The notes: generated by a model from the sequence alone, not told the origin. DNA of 12,389 nt from JAADIV01 sp964439085 (GCA_964439085.1 CAYTNB010000072.1:1-12389); one strand, 5' to 3'. Counted from the first letter of the stretch, positions 1 through 6,791 are shown. Program-made: numbers and translations.

Positions 1-1028
1 CCATGCTGGCTGATGGTGATCTTACCTTTGAGGCCAAGGTCAATGATGCTGAGGATGCTTTGGGTAACGCCTTAAGGAAGGCTGGTGAAGACTTGAATAT
101 GATAGTTGGTGAGATCAATGTTTCGGCTCTGCAGATTGCTTCAGGCTCTGCACAAGTTGCTGATTCCAGTCAAGCTCTGAGCCAGGGGGCGACGGAATCA
201 GCTGCTGCCTTAGAGCAAATTACGGCCTCAATGACTGAACTGGCTTCGCAGACCACTACTAATGCCGAAAATGCCAATCAGGCAAATCAATTATCCCAAA
301 AGTCTCGTGATGATGCTGAAAAGGGTGATCACGAGATGGCTGGACTCATCAGTGCCATGGGCGAGATTAACGAAAGTTCGCAGAGTATTTCTAAAATTAT
401 CAAGGTAATCGACGAAATAGCATTCCAAACCAATCTGCTGGCCTTAAATGCCGCCGTGGAAGCAGCCAGAGCCGGAAAGCATGGCAAGGGCTTTGCCGTT
501 GTAGCCGAAGAGGTAAGAAATTTGGCGGCTCGTAGTGCCAAGGCAGCACGAGAGACGGCTGAATTGATTGAGGGGTCAGTGGAAAAAGTGAAGAATGGTT
601 CCGAACTTGCTGATAATACCGCCGAGGCCTTAAAAGAGATTGTGCAAGGCTCTACCAAGGTAACGGATTTGGTGGGTGAAATAGCCGCCGCTTCCAACGA
701 ACAGGCCAACGGTATTGCCCAGGTAAATCAGGGCTTGGGGCAGATCGACCAGGTTACCCAGCAGAATACCGCTGCGTCTGAGCAAGGAGCAGCAGCAGCA
801 GAAGAACTTTCCGGCCAAGCCGCCCAGCTTCGGGAGATGCTGACTCGTTTTACGACTCGTGATTCCGGTCAGTTGTCTGGGGCTTCATCTCGCCAGCCAA
901 CGCTGCCACAACAAACATCAACACCCATAAATACACACAACTCCTGGGGGGGGAGGCATAAGGCAAGTTCAACCACGAGACCAAGCGAAGTGATCGCTTT
1001 AGACGACTCTGAATTTGGCAAGTTCTAA
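1..1028 (+). CDS. Methyl-accepting chemotaxis protein, C-terminal part (5' end outside window)
   Basis: Cytoplasmic signalling half of a chemoreceptor, which would control a CheA kinase through CheW. About 341 residues are visible. The first 30 or so (ADGDLTFEAKV...) look like the end of a HAMP domain, so the Met at position 3 is probably internal and the sensor and membrane segments lie upstream. The methyl-accepting coiled coil follows. The hairpin tip is unmistakable at residues 138-158 (EIAFQTNLLALNAAVEAARAG), followed by GKGFAVVAEEVRNLA. Gln/Glu/Ala-rich heptads suitable for methylation flank it at residues 63-80 and 254-273. A Ser/Thr/Pro-rich linker of about 50 residues then leads to the tail IALDDSEFGKF. 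There is no NWETF-type CheR/CheB docking pentapeptide. cheR and cheB lie directly downstream and would adapt this receptor. A G8 run lies in the linker, and the stop codon coincides with the start of an intergenic repeat. Confidence 0.95.
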   Translation, partial: MLADGDLTFEAKVNDAEDALGNALRKAGEDLNMIVGEINVSALQIASGSAQVADSSQALSQGATESAAALEQITASMTELASQTTTNAENANQANQLSQKSRDDAEKGDHEMAGLISAMGEINESSQSISKIIKVIDEIAFQTNLLALNAAVEAARAGKHGKGFAVVAEEVRNLAARSAKAARETAELIEGSVEKVKNGSELADNTAEALKEIVQGSTKVTDLVGEIAAASNEQANGIAQVNQGLGQIDQVTQQNTAASEQGAAAAEELSGQAAQLREMLTRFTTRDSGQLSGASSRQPTLPQQTSTPINTHNSWGGRHKASSTTRPSEVIALDDSEFGKF

Positions 1029-1230
1029 CACCACACGAGGGGGTCGAAGAACTTTGTAAATTCTTTTCTAAAAAAGTAACTACTCACAGGGCACCGAATC
1101 TTCGGAGTCTACGCTTACCTCTGCGACCAGGCTGGTTCACGTATGACTAATACGCTCCGGCACCCTGTAAGTAGCTACAACTACGGCGGTTATTTAAAGT
1201 AATACGCCACCCCGTGAGTAGTTACTAATA
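1025..1230 (+). repeat. Structured intergenic repeat element, long copy (element A)
   Basis: Non-coding spacer between the receptor gene and cheR. Its first 51 bases (1025-1075) match 9480-9530 at roughly 80 percent. Positions 1075-1087 (AGTAACTACTCAC) are the perfect reverse complement of 1214-1226; after one mismatch three more G-C pairs follow, so a 152-bp segment is bounded by an inverted repeat. The left arm 1076-1091 can alternatively pair with 1163-1178 (14 of 16 bases). A small hairpin CCGA/TCGG (1094-1105) and a GGCG...CGCC hairpin (about 1186-1208) lie inside. The core AGTCTACGCTTA at 1106-1117 recurs at 3429 and 10396. No ORF or transposase is present. It may be a MITE-like element or a structured RNA; the sequence alone does not decide. 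Confidence 0.7.
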
Positions 1231-1260
1231 AAAATTGTCTCCTCTGGTTGACTTGCTGAA

Positions 1261-1270
1261 TTTACGTAAA
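1261..1270. promoter_or_regulatory. Perfect 10-bp palindrome upstream of cheR (possible operator)
   Basis: TTTACGTAAA is a perfect palindrome 16 nt before the proposed cheR start, followed by a second partial TTACG. Such a short AT-rich palindrome could bind a dimeric regulator but could equally be chance. I found no convincing sigma-70 promoter pair with normal spacing here; TTGACT at 1248-1253 has no matching -10 box at 16-18 nt. Confidence 0.2.
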
Positions 1271-1286
1271 ATTACGAACTGATATA

Positions 1287-2177
1287 TTGAAAGAGAATAT
1301 AACTAACCAACCAAACATCATTGCGACTACGGCCAATCCCATCGACCGTATTTCTACCGAGGAATTTAACCTACTGCGTTCCCTGGTGTATGAGCGTTTT
1401 GGCATCAATTTGACCGATGAAAAACGTACTCTGGTAGTAAGCCGCCTACAAAATGGTTTACAAGAATTGGGATTTGGGACTTTTAAGGAATATTATCACT
1501 ATCTAATCACCGACAAAAGCAATAATGGCATTAATGATTTAATTAACCGCATCTCTACCAATTATTCATATTTTTACAGAGAAAAGAGTCATTTCGATTT
1601 TTTTAGCCGGATAGCTTTCCCCGAATTACTTAAAAAAAAAAGGGCATATGATAATAATGATATCAGGATATGGACGGCTGGTTGTTCCACTGGGGAAGAA
1701 CCATATATGTTGATCATGCTGATGATGGAATGTCTGGGCCTTGATTATAAAAATTGGGACATTGGACTCCTAGCCACAGATATCTCTGAGCGTGTTATAA
1801 AAGTGGCCCAAAAAGCTGTCTATCCAGCCGATCGTGTCAGTCAAGTGCCGGTAGATTTGCGGCATAAATATTTTGCATCAGTGCCCAATGGTATGATTAG
1901 CGTCAAGGAAAATGTCAAACAAGAGATTACTCTACGTCGTTTCAATCTTATGAATCAACAATTACCCTTCAAAAAACCCTTTCAGATGATTTTCTGTCGT
2001 AATGTGATGATCTATTTTGATACGCAGACTCGCCAAAATCTGGTCAAACGCTTTCATCAGTTTTTGGAACCGGGTGGTTATTTATTTATTGGCCATTCCG
2101 AAACCTTGGGGCGTGAACAAAAATTATACAATTATATTATGCCAGCCTGCTATCAAAAGCCTGAGCTGCGGCCATAG
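1287..2177 (+). CDS. cheR: Chemotaxis protein methyltransferase CheR
   Basis: Transfers methyl groups from S-adenosylmethionine to receptor glutamates during adaptation; cytoplasmic. The 296 residues fit the usual CheR length. The N-terminal helical domain covers about residues 20-90. The conserved NYSYFYRE segment (residues 92-99) leads into the SAM-binding domain with AGCSTGEEPY (131-140), LLATDIS (161-167), FCRNVMIYFD (236-245) and PGGYLFIGHSETL (262-274). The start is uncertain. The frame opens after a TGA at 1257-1259 and has no ATG before the conserved region, so TTG at 1287 is the best candidate, without a clear Shine-Dalgarno sequence. A run of ten A (1632-1641) encodes Lys116-Lys118 and part of Arg119, and the -1 frame just beyond it has four successive stops. 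cheB follows 7 nt downstream, so the two are probably cotranscribed. Confidence 0.95.
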   Translation: MKENITNQPNIIATTANPIDRISTEEFNLLRSLVYERFGINLTDEKRTLVVSRLQNGLQELGFGTFKEYYHYLITDKSNNGINDLINRISTNYSYFYREKSHFDFFSRIAFPELLKKKRAYDNNDIRIWTAGCSTGEEPYMLIMLMMECLGLDYKNWDIGLLATDISERVIKVAQKAVYPADRVSQVPVDLRHKYFASVPNGMISVKENVKQEITLRRFNLMNQQLPFKKPFQMIFCRNVMIYFDTQTRQNLVKRFHQFLEPGGYLFIGHSETLGREQKLYNYIMPACYQKPELRP

Positions 2178-2184
2178 AGCTAAT

Positions 2185-3234
2185 ATGATAAAATCAAAAA
2201 TACGTGTTCTTGTAGTTGATGATTCATCAATGGTTCGCAATATCCTTACCAAGGGTATTGGTTCTGACCCTATGATTGAGGTAGTAGGTACAGCTCCTGA
2301 CCCCTATATTGCCAGAGATAAAATAGTGCAACTGCGGCCTGACGTAATGACTCTGGATGTGGAGATGCCGCGCATGGATGGTGTGGAGTTCCTGCGCCGC
2401 CTGATGCCGCAATATCCCGTTCCCGTGGTAATGGTGAGTTCACTGACCTTGCGCAGCAAACAGGTCACCTTGGATGCCCTTGATGCCGGAGCAGTGGATT
2501 TTGTTTCTAAGCCCTCTACTGACCTGGCTCGTGGTCTGCAAGGTATGATGACTGAATTATGTACCAAAATTAAAATTGCTTCAACTGCCAATGTCGCCTA
2601 TTGGAAACATAAAAAGGGAATATTACCCAGTGAACGGCAGGTTGTGGATACCGCAGCCCTGGCCGAATCTACCTGTAAGGTTATTGCCATTGGAGCCTCA
2701 ACTGGGGGCACGGAGGCGATTAGAACTGTTTTAAGTGCTTTTCCGGCTGCGACTCCGGGGGTGGTAATTGTTCAGCACATGCCGGCCGATTTCACCAGAT
2801 TATTTGCCGAACGTATGAATAATGGTTGTGCGATGCGGGTTAAAGAGGCCAAAACTGGAGATCGGATAATGAATGGCTTGGTCTTGATCGCCCCTGGCGA
2901 AAAGCAAATGACGGTTAACCGCTCTGGCGGCATATACAAGGTAACTTGCCAGCCGGGGGCAAAGGTGTGCGGTCATTGCCCGTCTGTTGAGGTAATGATG
3001 AACTCTGTGGCCAGTCAGGTGGGGGGCAATGCCGTTGGCGTTATGCTCACTGGCATGGGGCATGACGGTGCTGATGCCATGAAGGCCATGCGTGATGCCG
3101 GGGCCAGAAACATCGCTCAGGATGAAAAGACATCTATAGTTTATGGGATGCCAAAAGAGGCTTATGAACGAGGAGGCGCGGAACGTCTGGTTCCCCTTGG
3201 TAATATTGCCCGTGAGGTTATTAATCTGTTGTAG
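2185..3234 (+). CDS. cheB: Chemotaxis protein-glutamate methylesterase/glutaminase CheB
   Basis: Removes receptor methyl groups and deamidates receptor glutamines when phosphorylated by CheA. It has 349 residues with the standard two-domain layout. The receiver domain has the acidic pair D12-D13, phospho-acceptor D58 (TLDVEMPRMDG) and K109 (VSKP). A linker covers about residues 125-160. The esterase domain has catalytic S172 (GASTGGTEAI), H198 (VQHMP) and D294 (GMGHDGADAM). The frame is open upstream to 2017, but that extension lies within cheR and is not CheB-like; ATG at 2185 begins directly at the receiver (MIKSKIRVLVVDDS) and leaves a normal 7-nt gap, with a weak AGAG as ribosome binding site. 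All catalytic residues are present, so it should be active. Confidence 0.97.
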   Translation: MIKSKIRVLVVDDSSMVRNILTKGIGSDPMIEVVGTAPDPYIARDKIVQLRPDVMTLDVEMPRMDGVEFLRRLMPQYPVPVVMVSSLTLRSKQVTLDALDAGAVDFVSKPSTDLARGLQGMMTELCTKIKIASTANVAYWKHKKGILPSERQVVDTAALAESTCKVIAIGASTGGTEAIRTVLSAFPAATPGVVIVQHMPADFTRLFAERMNNGCAMRVKEAKTGDRIMNGLVLIAPGEKQMTVNRSGGIYKVTCQPGAKVCGHCPSVEVMMNSVASQVGGNAVGVMLTGMGHDGADAMKAMRDAGARNIAQDEKTSIVYGMPKEAYERGGAERLVPLGNIAREVINLL

Positions 3235-3241
3235 TGGTATG

Positions 3242-3447
3242 GATGGCATCGTAAAAAGTGCCCAAAAGGGGCATAGCGATCCGATCTACTGTGTTGTAGT
3301 AATTTTTCAGGTACGACCTCCACGTGTATGGTCTCGCAGGCGAAAAAAACACTACGCCTCGGAGTTTCACTCTGTTCGCTTACCCGGAGTCTAACTCTGT
3401 TCGCTTACCTGTATATCAAACTTTTCGCAGTCTACGCTTAGCTACTT
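3242..3447 (+). repeat. Intergenic repeat element, long copy (element C1)
   Basis: This fills most of the 285-nt gap between cheB and the response regulator gene. The left end, GATGGCATCGTAAAAAGT (3242-3259), recurs with one base deleted at 10305-10321. The right end (3420-3447) matches 10387-10414 at 27 of 28 bases. The middles of the two copies do not match and differ in length (206 versus 110 bp overall). AAAAGT near the left end (3254-3259) complements ACTTTT at 3420-3425, so the ends could close a long hairpin. Internal short hairpins include TGCCC/GGGCA (3259-3273) and AGGCG...CGCCT (about 3338-3359). No coding potential is visible. Confidence 0.65.
3361..3410 (+). repeat. Tandem duplication of a 25-bp unit inside element C1
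   Basis: Two adjacent 25-bp units (3361-3385 and 3386-3410) agree at 22 of 25 positions. Each reads GGAGTyT-m-ACTCTGTT-CGCTTACC with a variable last base. Compared with the core AGTCTACGCTTA found at 1106, 3429 and 10396, each unit looks like the core split by the 8-mer ACTCTGTT. Confidence 0.75.
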
Positions 3448-3519
3448 GGCCAGCCCGAGATTTTATACGAGTGCATCGGTAGGTATTAGATTAGCATAAT
3501 TAATATAACATAGGGATGA

Positions 3520-3927
3520 ATGATGAGAATATTAATTGCAGAGGATGATTTTACTTCTCGTGTATTGCTTGAGGAGTTGTTGAAGATTTACGGTGGTTGT
3601 ACGTCTGTTGTTGATGGTTTGGAGGCGGTGAGGGCTTTTAATAAAAGTTTGGATGATGGCCGGCAATTTGATCTTATTTGTTTGGACATTATGATGCCTA
3701 AGATGAATGGCCAGGATGTATTGAAAGAGATTAGAAAAATTGAACAAAAACAGGGGATTGGCGGCAAAGATATGGTTAAGATTGTTATGACGACCGCCTT
3801 GGAGGATGCCAAAAATATTATGCAGGCACTATTAAGAGGTCCTTGCGAAGGCTATCTTACCAAACCAATAGATAAAAAGAAGTTATATGAAAAGTTGGCC
3901 GAATTGGGCTTTGAGAAGATTCACTAA
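3520..3927 (+). CDS. Single-domain response regulator, CheY-like
   Basis: A 135-residue stand-alone receiver with no output domain. The acidic pocket is E8-D9-D10 (IAEDD), the phospho-acceptor is D56 (CLDIMMPKMNG), the switch threonines are T91-T92 (IVMTTALED) and the conserved lysine is K115 (YLTKPID). Next to a chemoreceptor, CheR and CheB it may carry the signal to the flagellar switch or act as a phosphate sink, but the family is broader than CheY proper, so I give no gene symbol. The start could be ATG 3520 or the next ATG at 3523; AGGG at 3512-3515 is better spaced for 3523. The gene sits behind the 285-nt repeat-bearing spacer and so may be transcribed separately from cheB. It ends 8 nt from the convergent nadK. 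Confidence 0.93.
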   Translation: MMRILIAEDDFTSRVLLEELLKIYGGCTSVVDGLEAVRAFNKSLDDGRQFDLICLDIMMPKMNGQDVLKEIRKIEQKQGIGGKDMVKIVMTTALEDAKNIMQALLRGPCEGYLTKPIDKKKLYEKLAELGFEKIH

Positions 3928-3935
3928 CCGAAAAG

Positions 3936-4799
3936 CTATCGTTTGCCAGGGGTGGAACTGCCCCAGTTTAATTTATTCCGTAGTATTTCAAAATACCCCT
4001 TTTTAGGGGAGCCTATGAGTTTCAAGTGATTACTTGAGGCCCGAACCTCCAGCGTATCATTTTCCCGTATATCCCAAGCCAGTTGGCCGTCAACCAAAAT
4101 CTTGATATCAAGATTCTGTCCAGCAATCAGGCTCGTCATTAAACGTGTTTTTGGTGATAACAGCACCGGGCGGCTATCCAACATAAATGGGCATATTGGG
4201 GTAACCAGAATAGAGTCCAGGGATGGATGGACGATTGGCCCGCCTGCCGATAAGTTGTATGCCGTGGTGCCCGTGGGGGTGGAAAATATGAGGCCATCTG
4301 CCCTGTAGGTATTTATATAATCTTCATCGGCCCAGGCACCCAATTGGATAAGTCGGTCGATGTTACCCTTGCTGATTACTACATCGTTTAAGGCGTAACG
4401 CCAATCAGATTTATGATTATCAGATAAAAGGCGAGTTTTTAAAAGCATACGTTTTTCAATGGTGAATTCGCCGTTCAAAATAGCGTTAAGTGCCTCATAT
4501 CTGTCTTCCTTGCTGACCTCTGTCAGGAAACCAAGATCACCAAGATTGATGCCTACTACTGGTATACCGTGAAAACTTGCCCGGTCGGCCACATGAAGCA
4601 AGGTACCGTCTCCGCCCAGGACGATGAGTAGGTCGAGACCGGCCTGTATCTCATCAATGACAACTTTGATCGATTTCTGGGCAAACCAGTCTTGTAATTC
4701 AGTCGCAATTAGGCCCGGCTCACTGGAGCCTTGTCGAAGAATAATGCCAATCTTTTTCAGCTGCAATCTACGGGGGCTAAATTTTTTAGAGTTAGTCAT
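3936..4799 (-). CDS. nadK: NAD kinase
   Basis: Phosphorylates NAD to NADP in the cytoplasm, supplying the NADP pool. It has 287 residues, normal for bacterial NAD kinases. Motifs in order are GGDGT (62-66, D64 the probable catalytic Asp), NLGDLGFL (85-92), LNDVVI (137-142, the NE/ND motif) and ADGLIFSTPTGTTAYNLSAGGP (167-188, written here as two joined family motifs). The family motif PICPHTLS.RP reads PICPFMLDSRP, with Phe205 in place of the usual His (codon 4185-4187). The ATG at 4799 lies 14 nt after the proC stop, so nadK is very likely in one transcript with proC; a weak AAGA precedes it. Symbols ppnK and nadK are synonymous. Confidence 0.95.
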   Translation of the reverse strand: MTNSKKFSPRRLQLKKIGIILRQGSSEPGLIATELQDWFAQKSIKVVIDEIQAGLDLLIVLGGDGTLLHVADRASFHGIPVVGINLGDLGFLTEVSKEDRYEALNAILNGEFTIEKRMLLKTRLLSDNHKSDWRYALNDVVISKGNIDRLIQLGAWADEDYINTYRADGLIFSTPTGTTAYNLSAGGPIVHPSLDSILVTPICPFMLDSRPVLLSPKTRLMTSLIAGQNLDIKILVDGQLAWDIRENDTLEVRASSNHLKLIGSPKKGYFEILRNKLNWGSSTPGKR

Positions 4800-4813
4800 T
4801 CTTATGTTTTATG

Positions 4814-5623
4814 TTAATTTTTCCCTAACTCTATGGAGCGGTTGGTGGCCGACTCGACGGCATCCATGAGTATGCCTTGGAAACCAGCCCTGGCCATTTC
4901 ATGAAGTCCGGCTATAGTAGTACCGCCCGGCGAGGTAACCATGGCACGAAGCTCTGCTGAATGCTTCTTGCTTGACATGGCGAGTTTAACAGAACCTAAT
5001 ATGGTTTGCAGCACCAGAGTTTGGGCAGCGTCTCTGGGTAGGCCAACCTTGACTCCGGCATCAATCAAGCCTTCAATAAAACTAAATACATAGGATGGCC
5101 CGGAGCCACTTAAGCCGGTAACCGCATCCATGTATGATTCCGGCAGGATAATAGCTTGGCCAACCGCCTCAAAAATGGACTTGCTCAAGGCCATGTCGTC
5201 GTCACTGGCTCGTAAACCGGGACTCAAAGCAGCGGCGCCTTCCTGAATAAGAGCAGGAGTATTAGGCATAACCCGGATAAAGCGGCAGTTGCAGTCCGCA
5301 AGTTTTTCTTCAATGAATTTCAGCGTAATACCCGCCGCAATTGAAATCACCAGATGCTGAGCACTTAACGCCTTACCCAGGCTGTCAAGTACTACTCCCA
5401 TAACTTGGGGCTTGACAGCCAAAACAATAATGTCGCAGTCCTTTGCCATGTCCTTCGCTTGATCAACTGTGGTGATGCCATAATTTTTTTGTAACACCTG
5501 CCGCCGTGCGTCTGAGGGGTCTGCGGCCATGATTTGTGCAGGTCCATAAAGCCCCGCTGCGCAGATTCCTTTAATCAGGGCTTCGGCCATCTGCCCACCG
5601 CCCACAAATCCAATTTTGCTCAT
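4814..5623 (-). CDS. proC: Pyrroline-5-carboxylate reductase
   Basis: Last step of proline synthesis: reduces 1-pyrroline-5-carboxylate with NAD(P)H. It has 269 residues, the usual length. An N-terminal Rossmann fold carries GFVGGGQMAEAL (residues 5-16) and AVKPQ (69-73). The helical C-terminal half has RVMPNTPALIQEG, the LSGSGPSYVF segment and the family signature VTSPGGTTIAGLHEM near the end. A good Shine-Dalgarno GGAG (complement of 5630-5633) lies 7 nt before the ATG. The gene is separated from upstream lpxC by a strong terminator, so proC-nadK must have its own promoter in 5624-5748; I could not pick one with confidence. The pairing with nadK is sensible, since ProC commonly uses NADPH. 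Confidence 0.97.
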   Translation of the reverse strand: MSKIGFVGGGQMAEALIKGICAAGLYGPAQIMAADPSDARRQVLQKNYGITTVDQAKDMAKDCDIIVLAVKPQVMGVVLDSLGKALSAQHLVISIAAGITLKFIEEKLADCNCRFIRVMPNTPALIQEGAAALSPGLRASDDDMALSKSIFEAVGQAIILPESYMDAVTGLSGSGPSYVFSFIEGLIDAGVKVGLPRDAAQTLVLQTILGSVKLAMSSKKHSAELRAMVTSPGGTTIAGLHEMARAGFQGILMDAVESATNRSIELGKN

Positions 5624-5748
5624 TTTATTCTCCGGTATGTTTCTTGTTCTGTGTCAAATATGAATGATGCCGCTAAATCATTTCATTAACACAGTTGTAT
5701 ATCATTTTGTCAGACACAATACACGTCATAATTGCCTGCTTCACGAAC

Positions 5749-5791
5749 AAAAAAAGGCCCGTAAGGATTACTTTCCTTACGAACCTTTTTT
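5749..5791 (-). terminator. Intrinsic terminator of lpxC
   Basis: On the minus strand a 12-bp stem (5785-5774 with 5767-5756) closes a 6-nt loop and is followed by a run of seven T. All stem positions pair on this strand, two of them as G-U. On the plus strand those two become C-A mismatches, although a T6 run also follows there, so termination should be strongest for lpxC. It starts 23 nt after the lpxC stop. Confidence 0.9.
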
Positions 5792-5813
5792 GTTTAGACT
5801 CGCTAAGCTTTAA

Positions 5814-6791
5814 TTAGGCGGCAGCAGTACAGACGGAATCCGCAAAATCTGTAAGAGGTGTTAGAAATGGTTTTAGTTTATGGCCAGCATTTTTGGTGGT
5901 GTTTACCAACTTTTCAAGAATGCCGCTACCGGTGGTTTCCTGCATTTCAATAAGCTGCCAGCTATCGGGATGGGACAAGAGTTCCTTCATTAATCCGTAA
6001 TGTTGGCTGTGGCCGGATCTTTCGGCGATTACATGCCCTAATAACGGATAACCCAGAAGAGTGATGTCACCAAGAACATCAAGAATTTTATGACGGACAA
6101 ATTCATCCTCAAAACGTAACCCATCCTTGTTCATCACCCCATTTTTGTCCACCACAACGGCGTTGTCGAGGGAGCCGCCCAAGGCGTAACCGCTTTGTTG
6201 TAATTGCTCAACTTGCTCAAGAAAACCAAATGTTCTGGCTGAGGCAATTTCCTTGCTGAAGGACTCTGGCGATATTTCAAGACTGTAATTTTGGCTTTTA
6301 ATTAAGTCATGTTTGAAATCTATCTTACAGGTAATCTTAAGGCCGTCATGGGGTAATATTTTGATCAGTTTATTACCATCGGTGTACTGAATTTCCTGGG
6401 TAATTTTAATAAACTGACGCCTTGATTTCTGGGCCTTGCGGCTGACTTTTTGTAGATCATTGACAAATGACTCTGCACTGCCATCCATTATGGGCAGCTC
6501 TGGGCCATTTAATTCAATTAAGGCATTATCAATACCTAAACCGGTCAATGCGGCCAAAAGATGTTCGGTGGTTGAAAATACCATATCCTTTTCGGCAATT
6601 GTGGTAGCCAAACTAGTGTCAATTACTCGATCTAGAAAGGCGGGCATAGTATGATCGTTGCCTGCTAACTTAAAACGAATGCCATGATTAGCTTTGGCTG
6701 GTTTGACGGTTAAATTTACGGGGTATCCTGAATGCAGACCAATACCCTCAAAACTGACAGACTTATTTAATGTATACTGTGATGATTCCAT
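5814..6791 (-). CDS. lpxC: UDP-3-O-acyl-N-acetylglucosamine deacetylase
   Basis: Zinc enzyme that catalyses the committed step of lipid A synthesis, removing the acetyl group from UDP-3-O-acyl-GlcNAc; cytoplasmic. It has 325 residues, some 20 longer than E. coli LpxC because of a C-terminal extension. Zinc ligands H77 (STTEHLLAAL), H234 and D238 (RHKILDVLGD), the base E76, and H261 (SGHSQH) all match the E. coli residues with the spacing conserved (27 residues between H234 and H261). MDGSAESF (102-109) is also typical. The ATG at 6791 has only a distant GGAG (complement of 6804-6807). The gene appears monocistronic, with a sigma-54-like promoter upstream and a strong terminator downstream, apart from the lpxK-waaA pair. 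Confidence 0.97.
   Translation of the reverse strand: MESSQYTLNKSVSFEGIGLHSGYPVNLTVKPAKANHGIRFKLAGNDHTMPAFLDRVIDTSLATTIAEKDMVFSTTEHLLAALTGLGIDNALIELNGPELPIMDGSAESFVNDLQKVSRKAQKSRRQFIKITQEIQYTDGNKLIKILPHDGLKITCKIDFKHDLIKSQNYSLEISPESFSKEIASARTFGFLEQVEQLQQSGYALGGSLDNAVVVDKNGVMNKDGLRFEDEFVRHKILDVLGDITLLGYPLLGHVIAERSGHSQHYGLMKELLSHPDSWQLIEMQETTGSGILEKLVNTTKNAGHKLKPFLTPLTDFADSVCTAAA

Noticed and set aside
1029..1286. Known riboswitch, such as cyclic di-GMP, upstream of cheR
   Set aside because: The region is structured, but I could not fit the conserved bases of any riboswitch I know, and it contains repeats found elsewhere.
1248..1288. Sigma-70 promoter TTGACT with TAAAAT or TATATT before cheR
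   Set aside because: The spacings are 13 and 29 nt, outside the usual 16-18.
2017..2184. Longer cheB starting at 2017
   Set aside because: The extra 56 residues overlap cheR in another frame and do not resemble CheB. ATG 2185 begins exactly at the receiver domain.
3143..3394. Plus-strand open frame spanning the cheB end and the repeat element
   Set aside because: It mostly shadows cheB and runs into repeat sequence, with no recognisable domain and no ribosome binding site.
3361..3447. CRISPR-like array
   Set aside because: There are only two adjacent units without spacers and one related core, and no cas genes nearby.
3996..4009. CCCCT/AGGGG hairpin as a terminator for the response regulator
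   Set aside because: It lies inside nadK coding sequence, has a short stem and no following T run.
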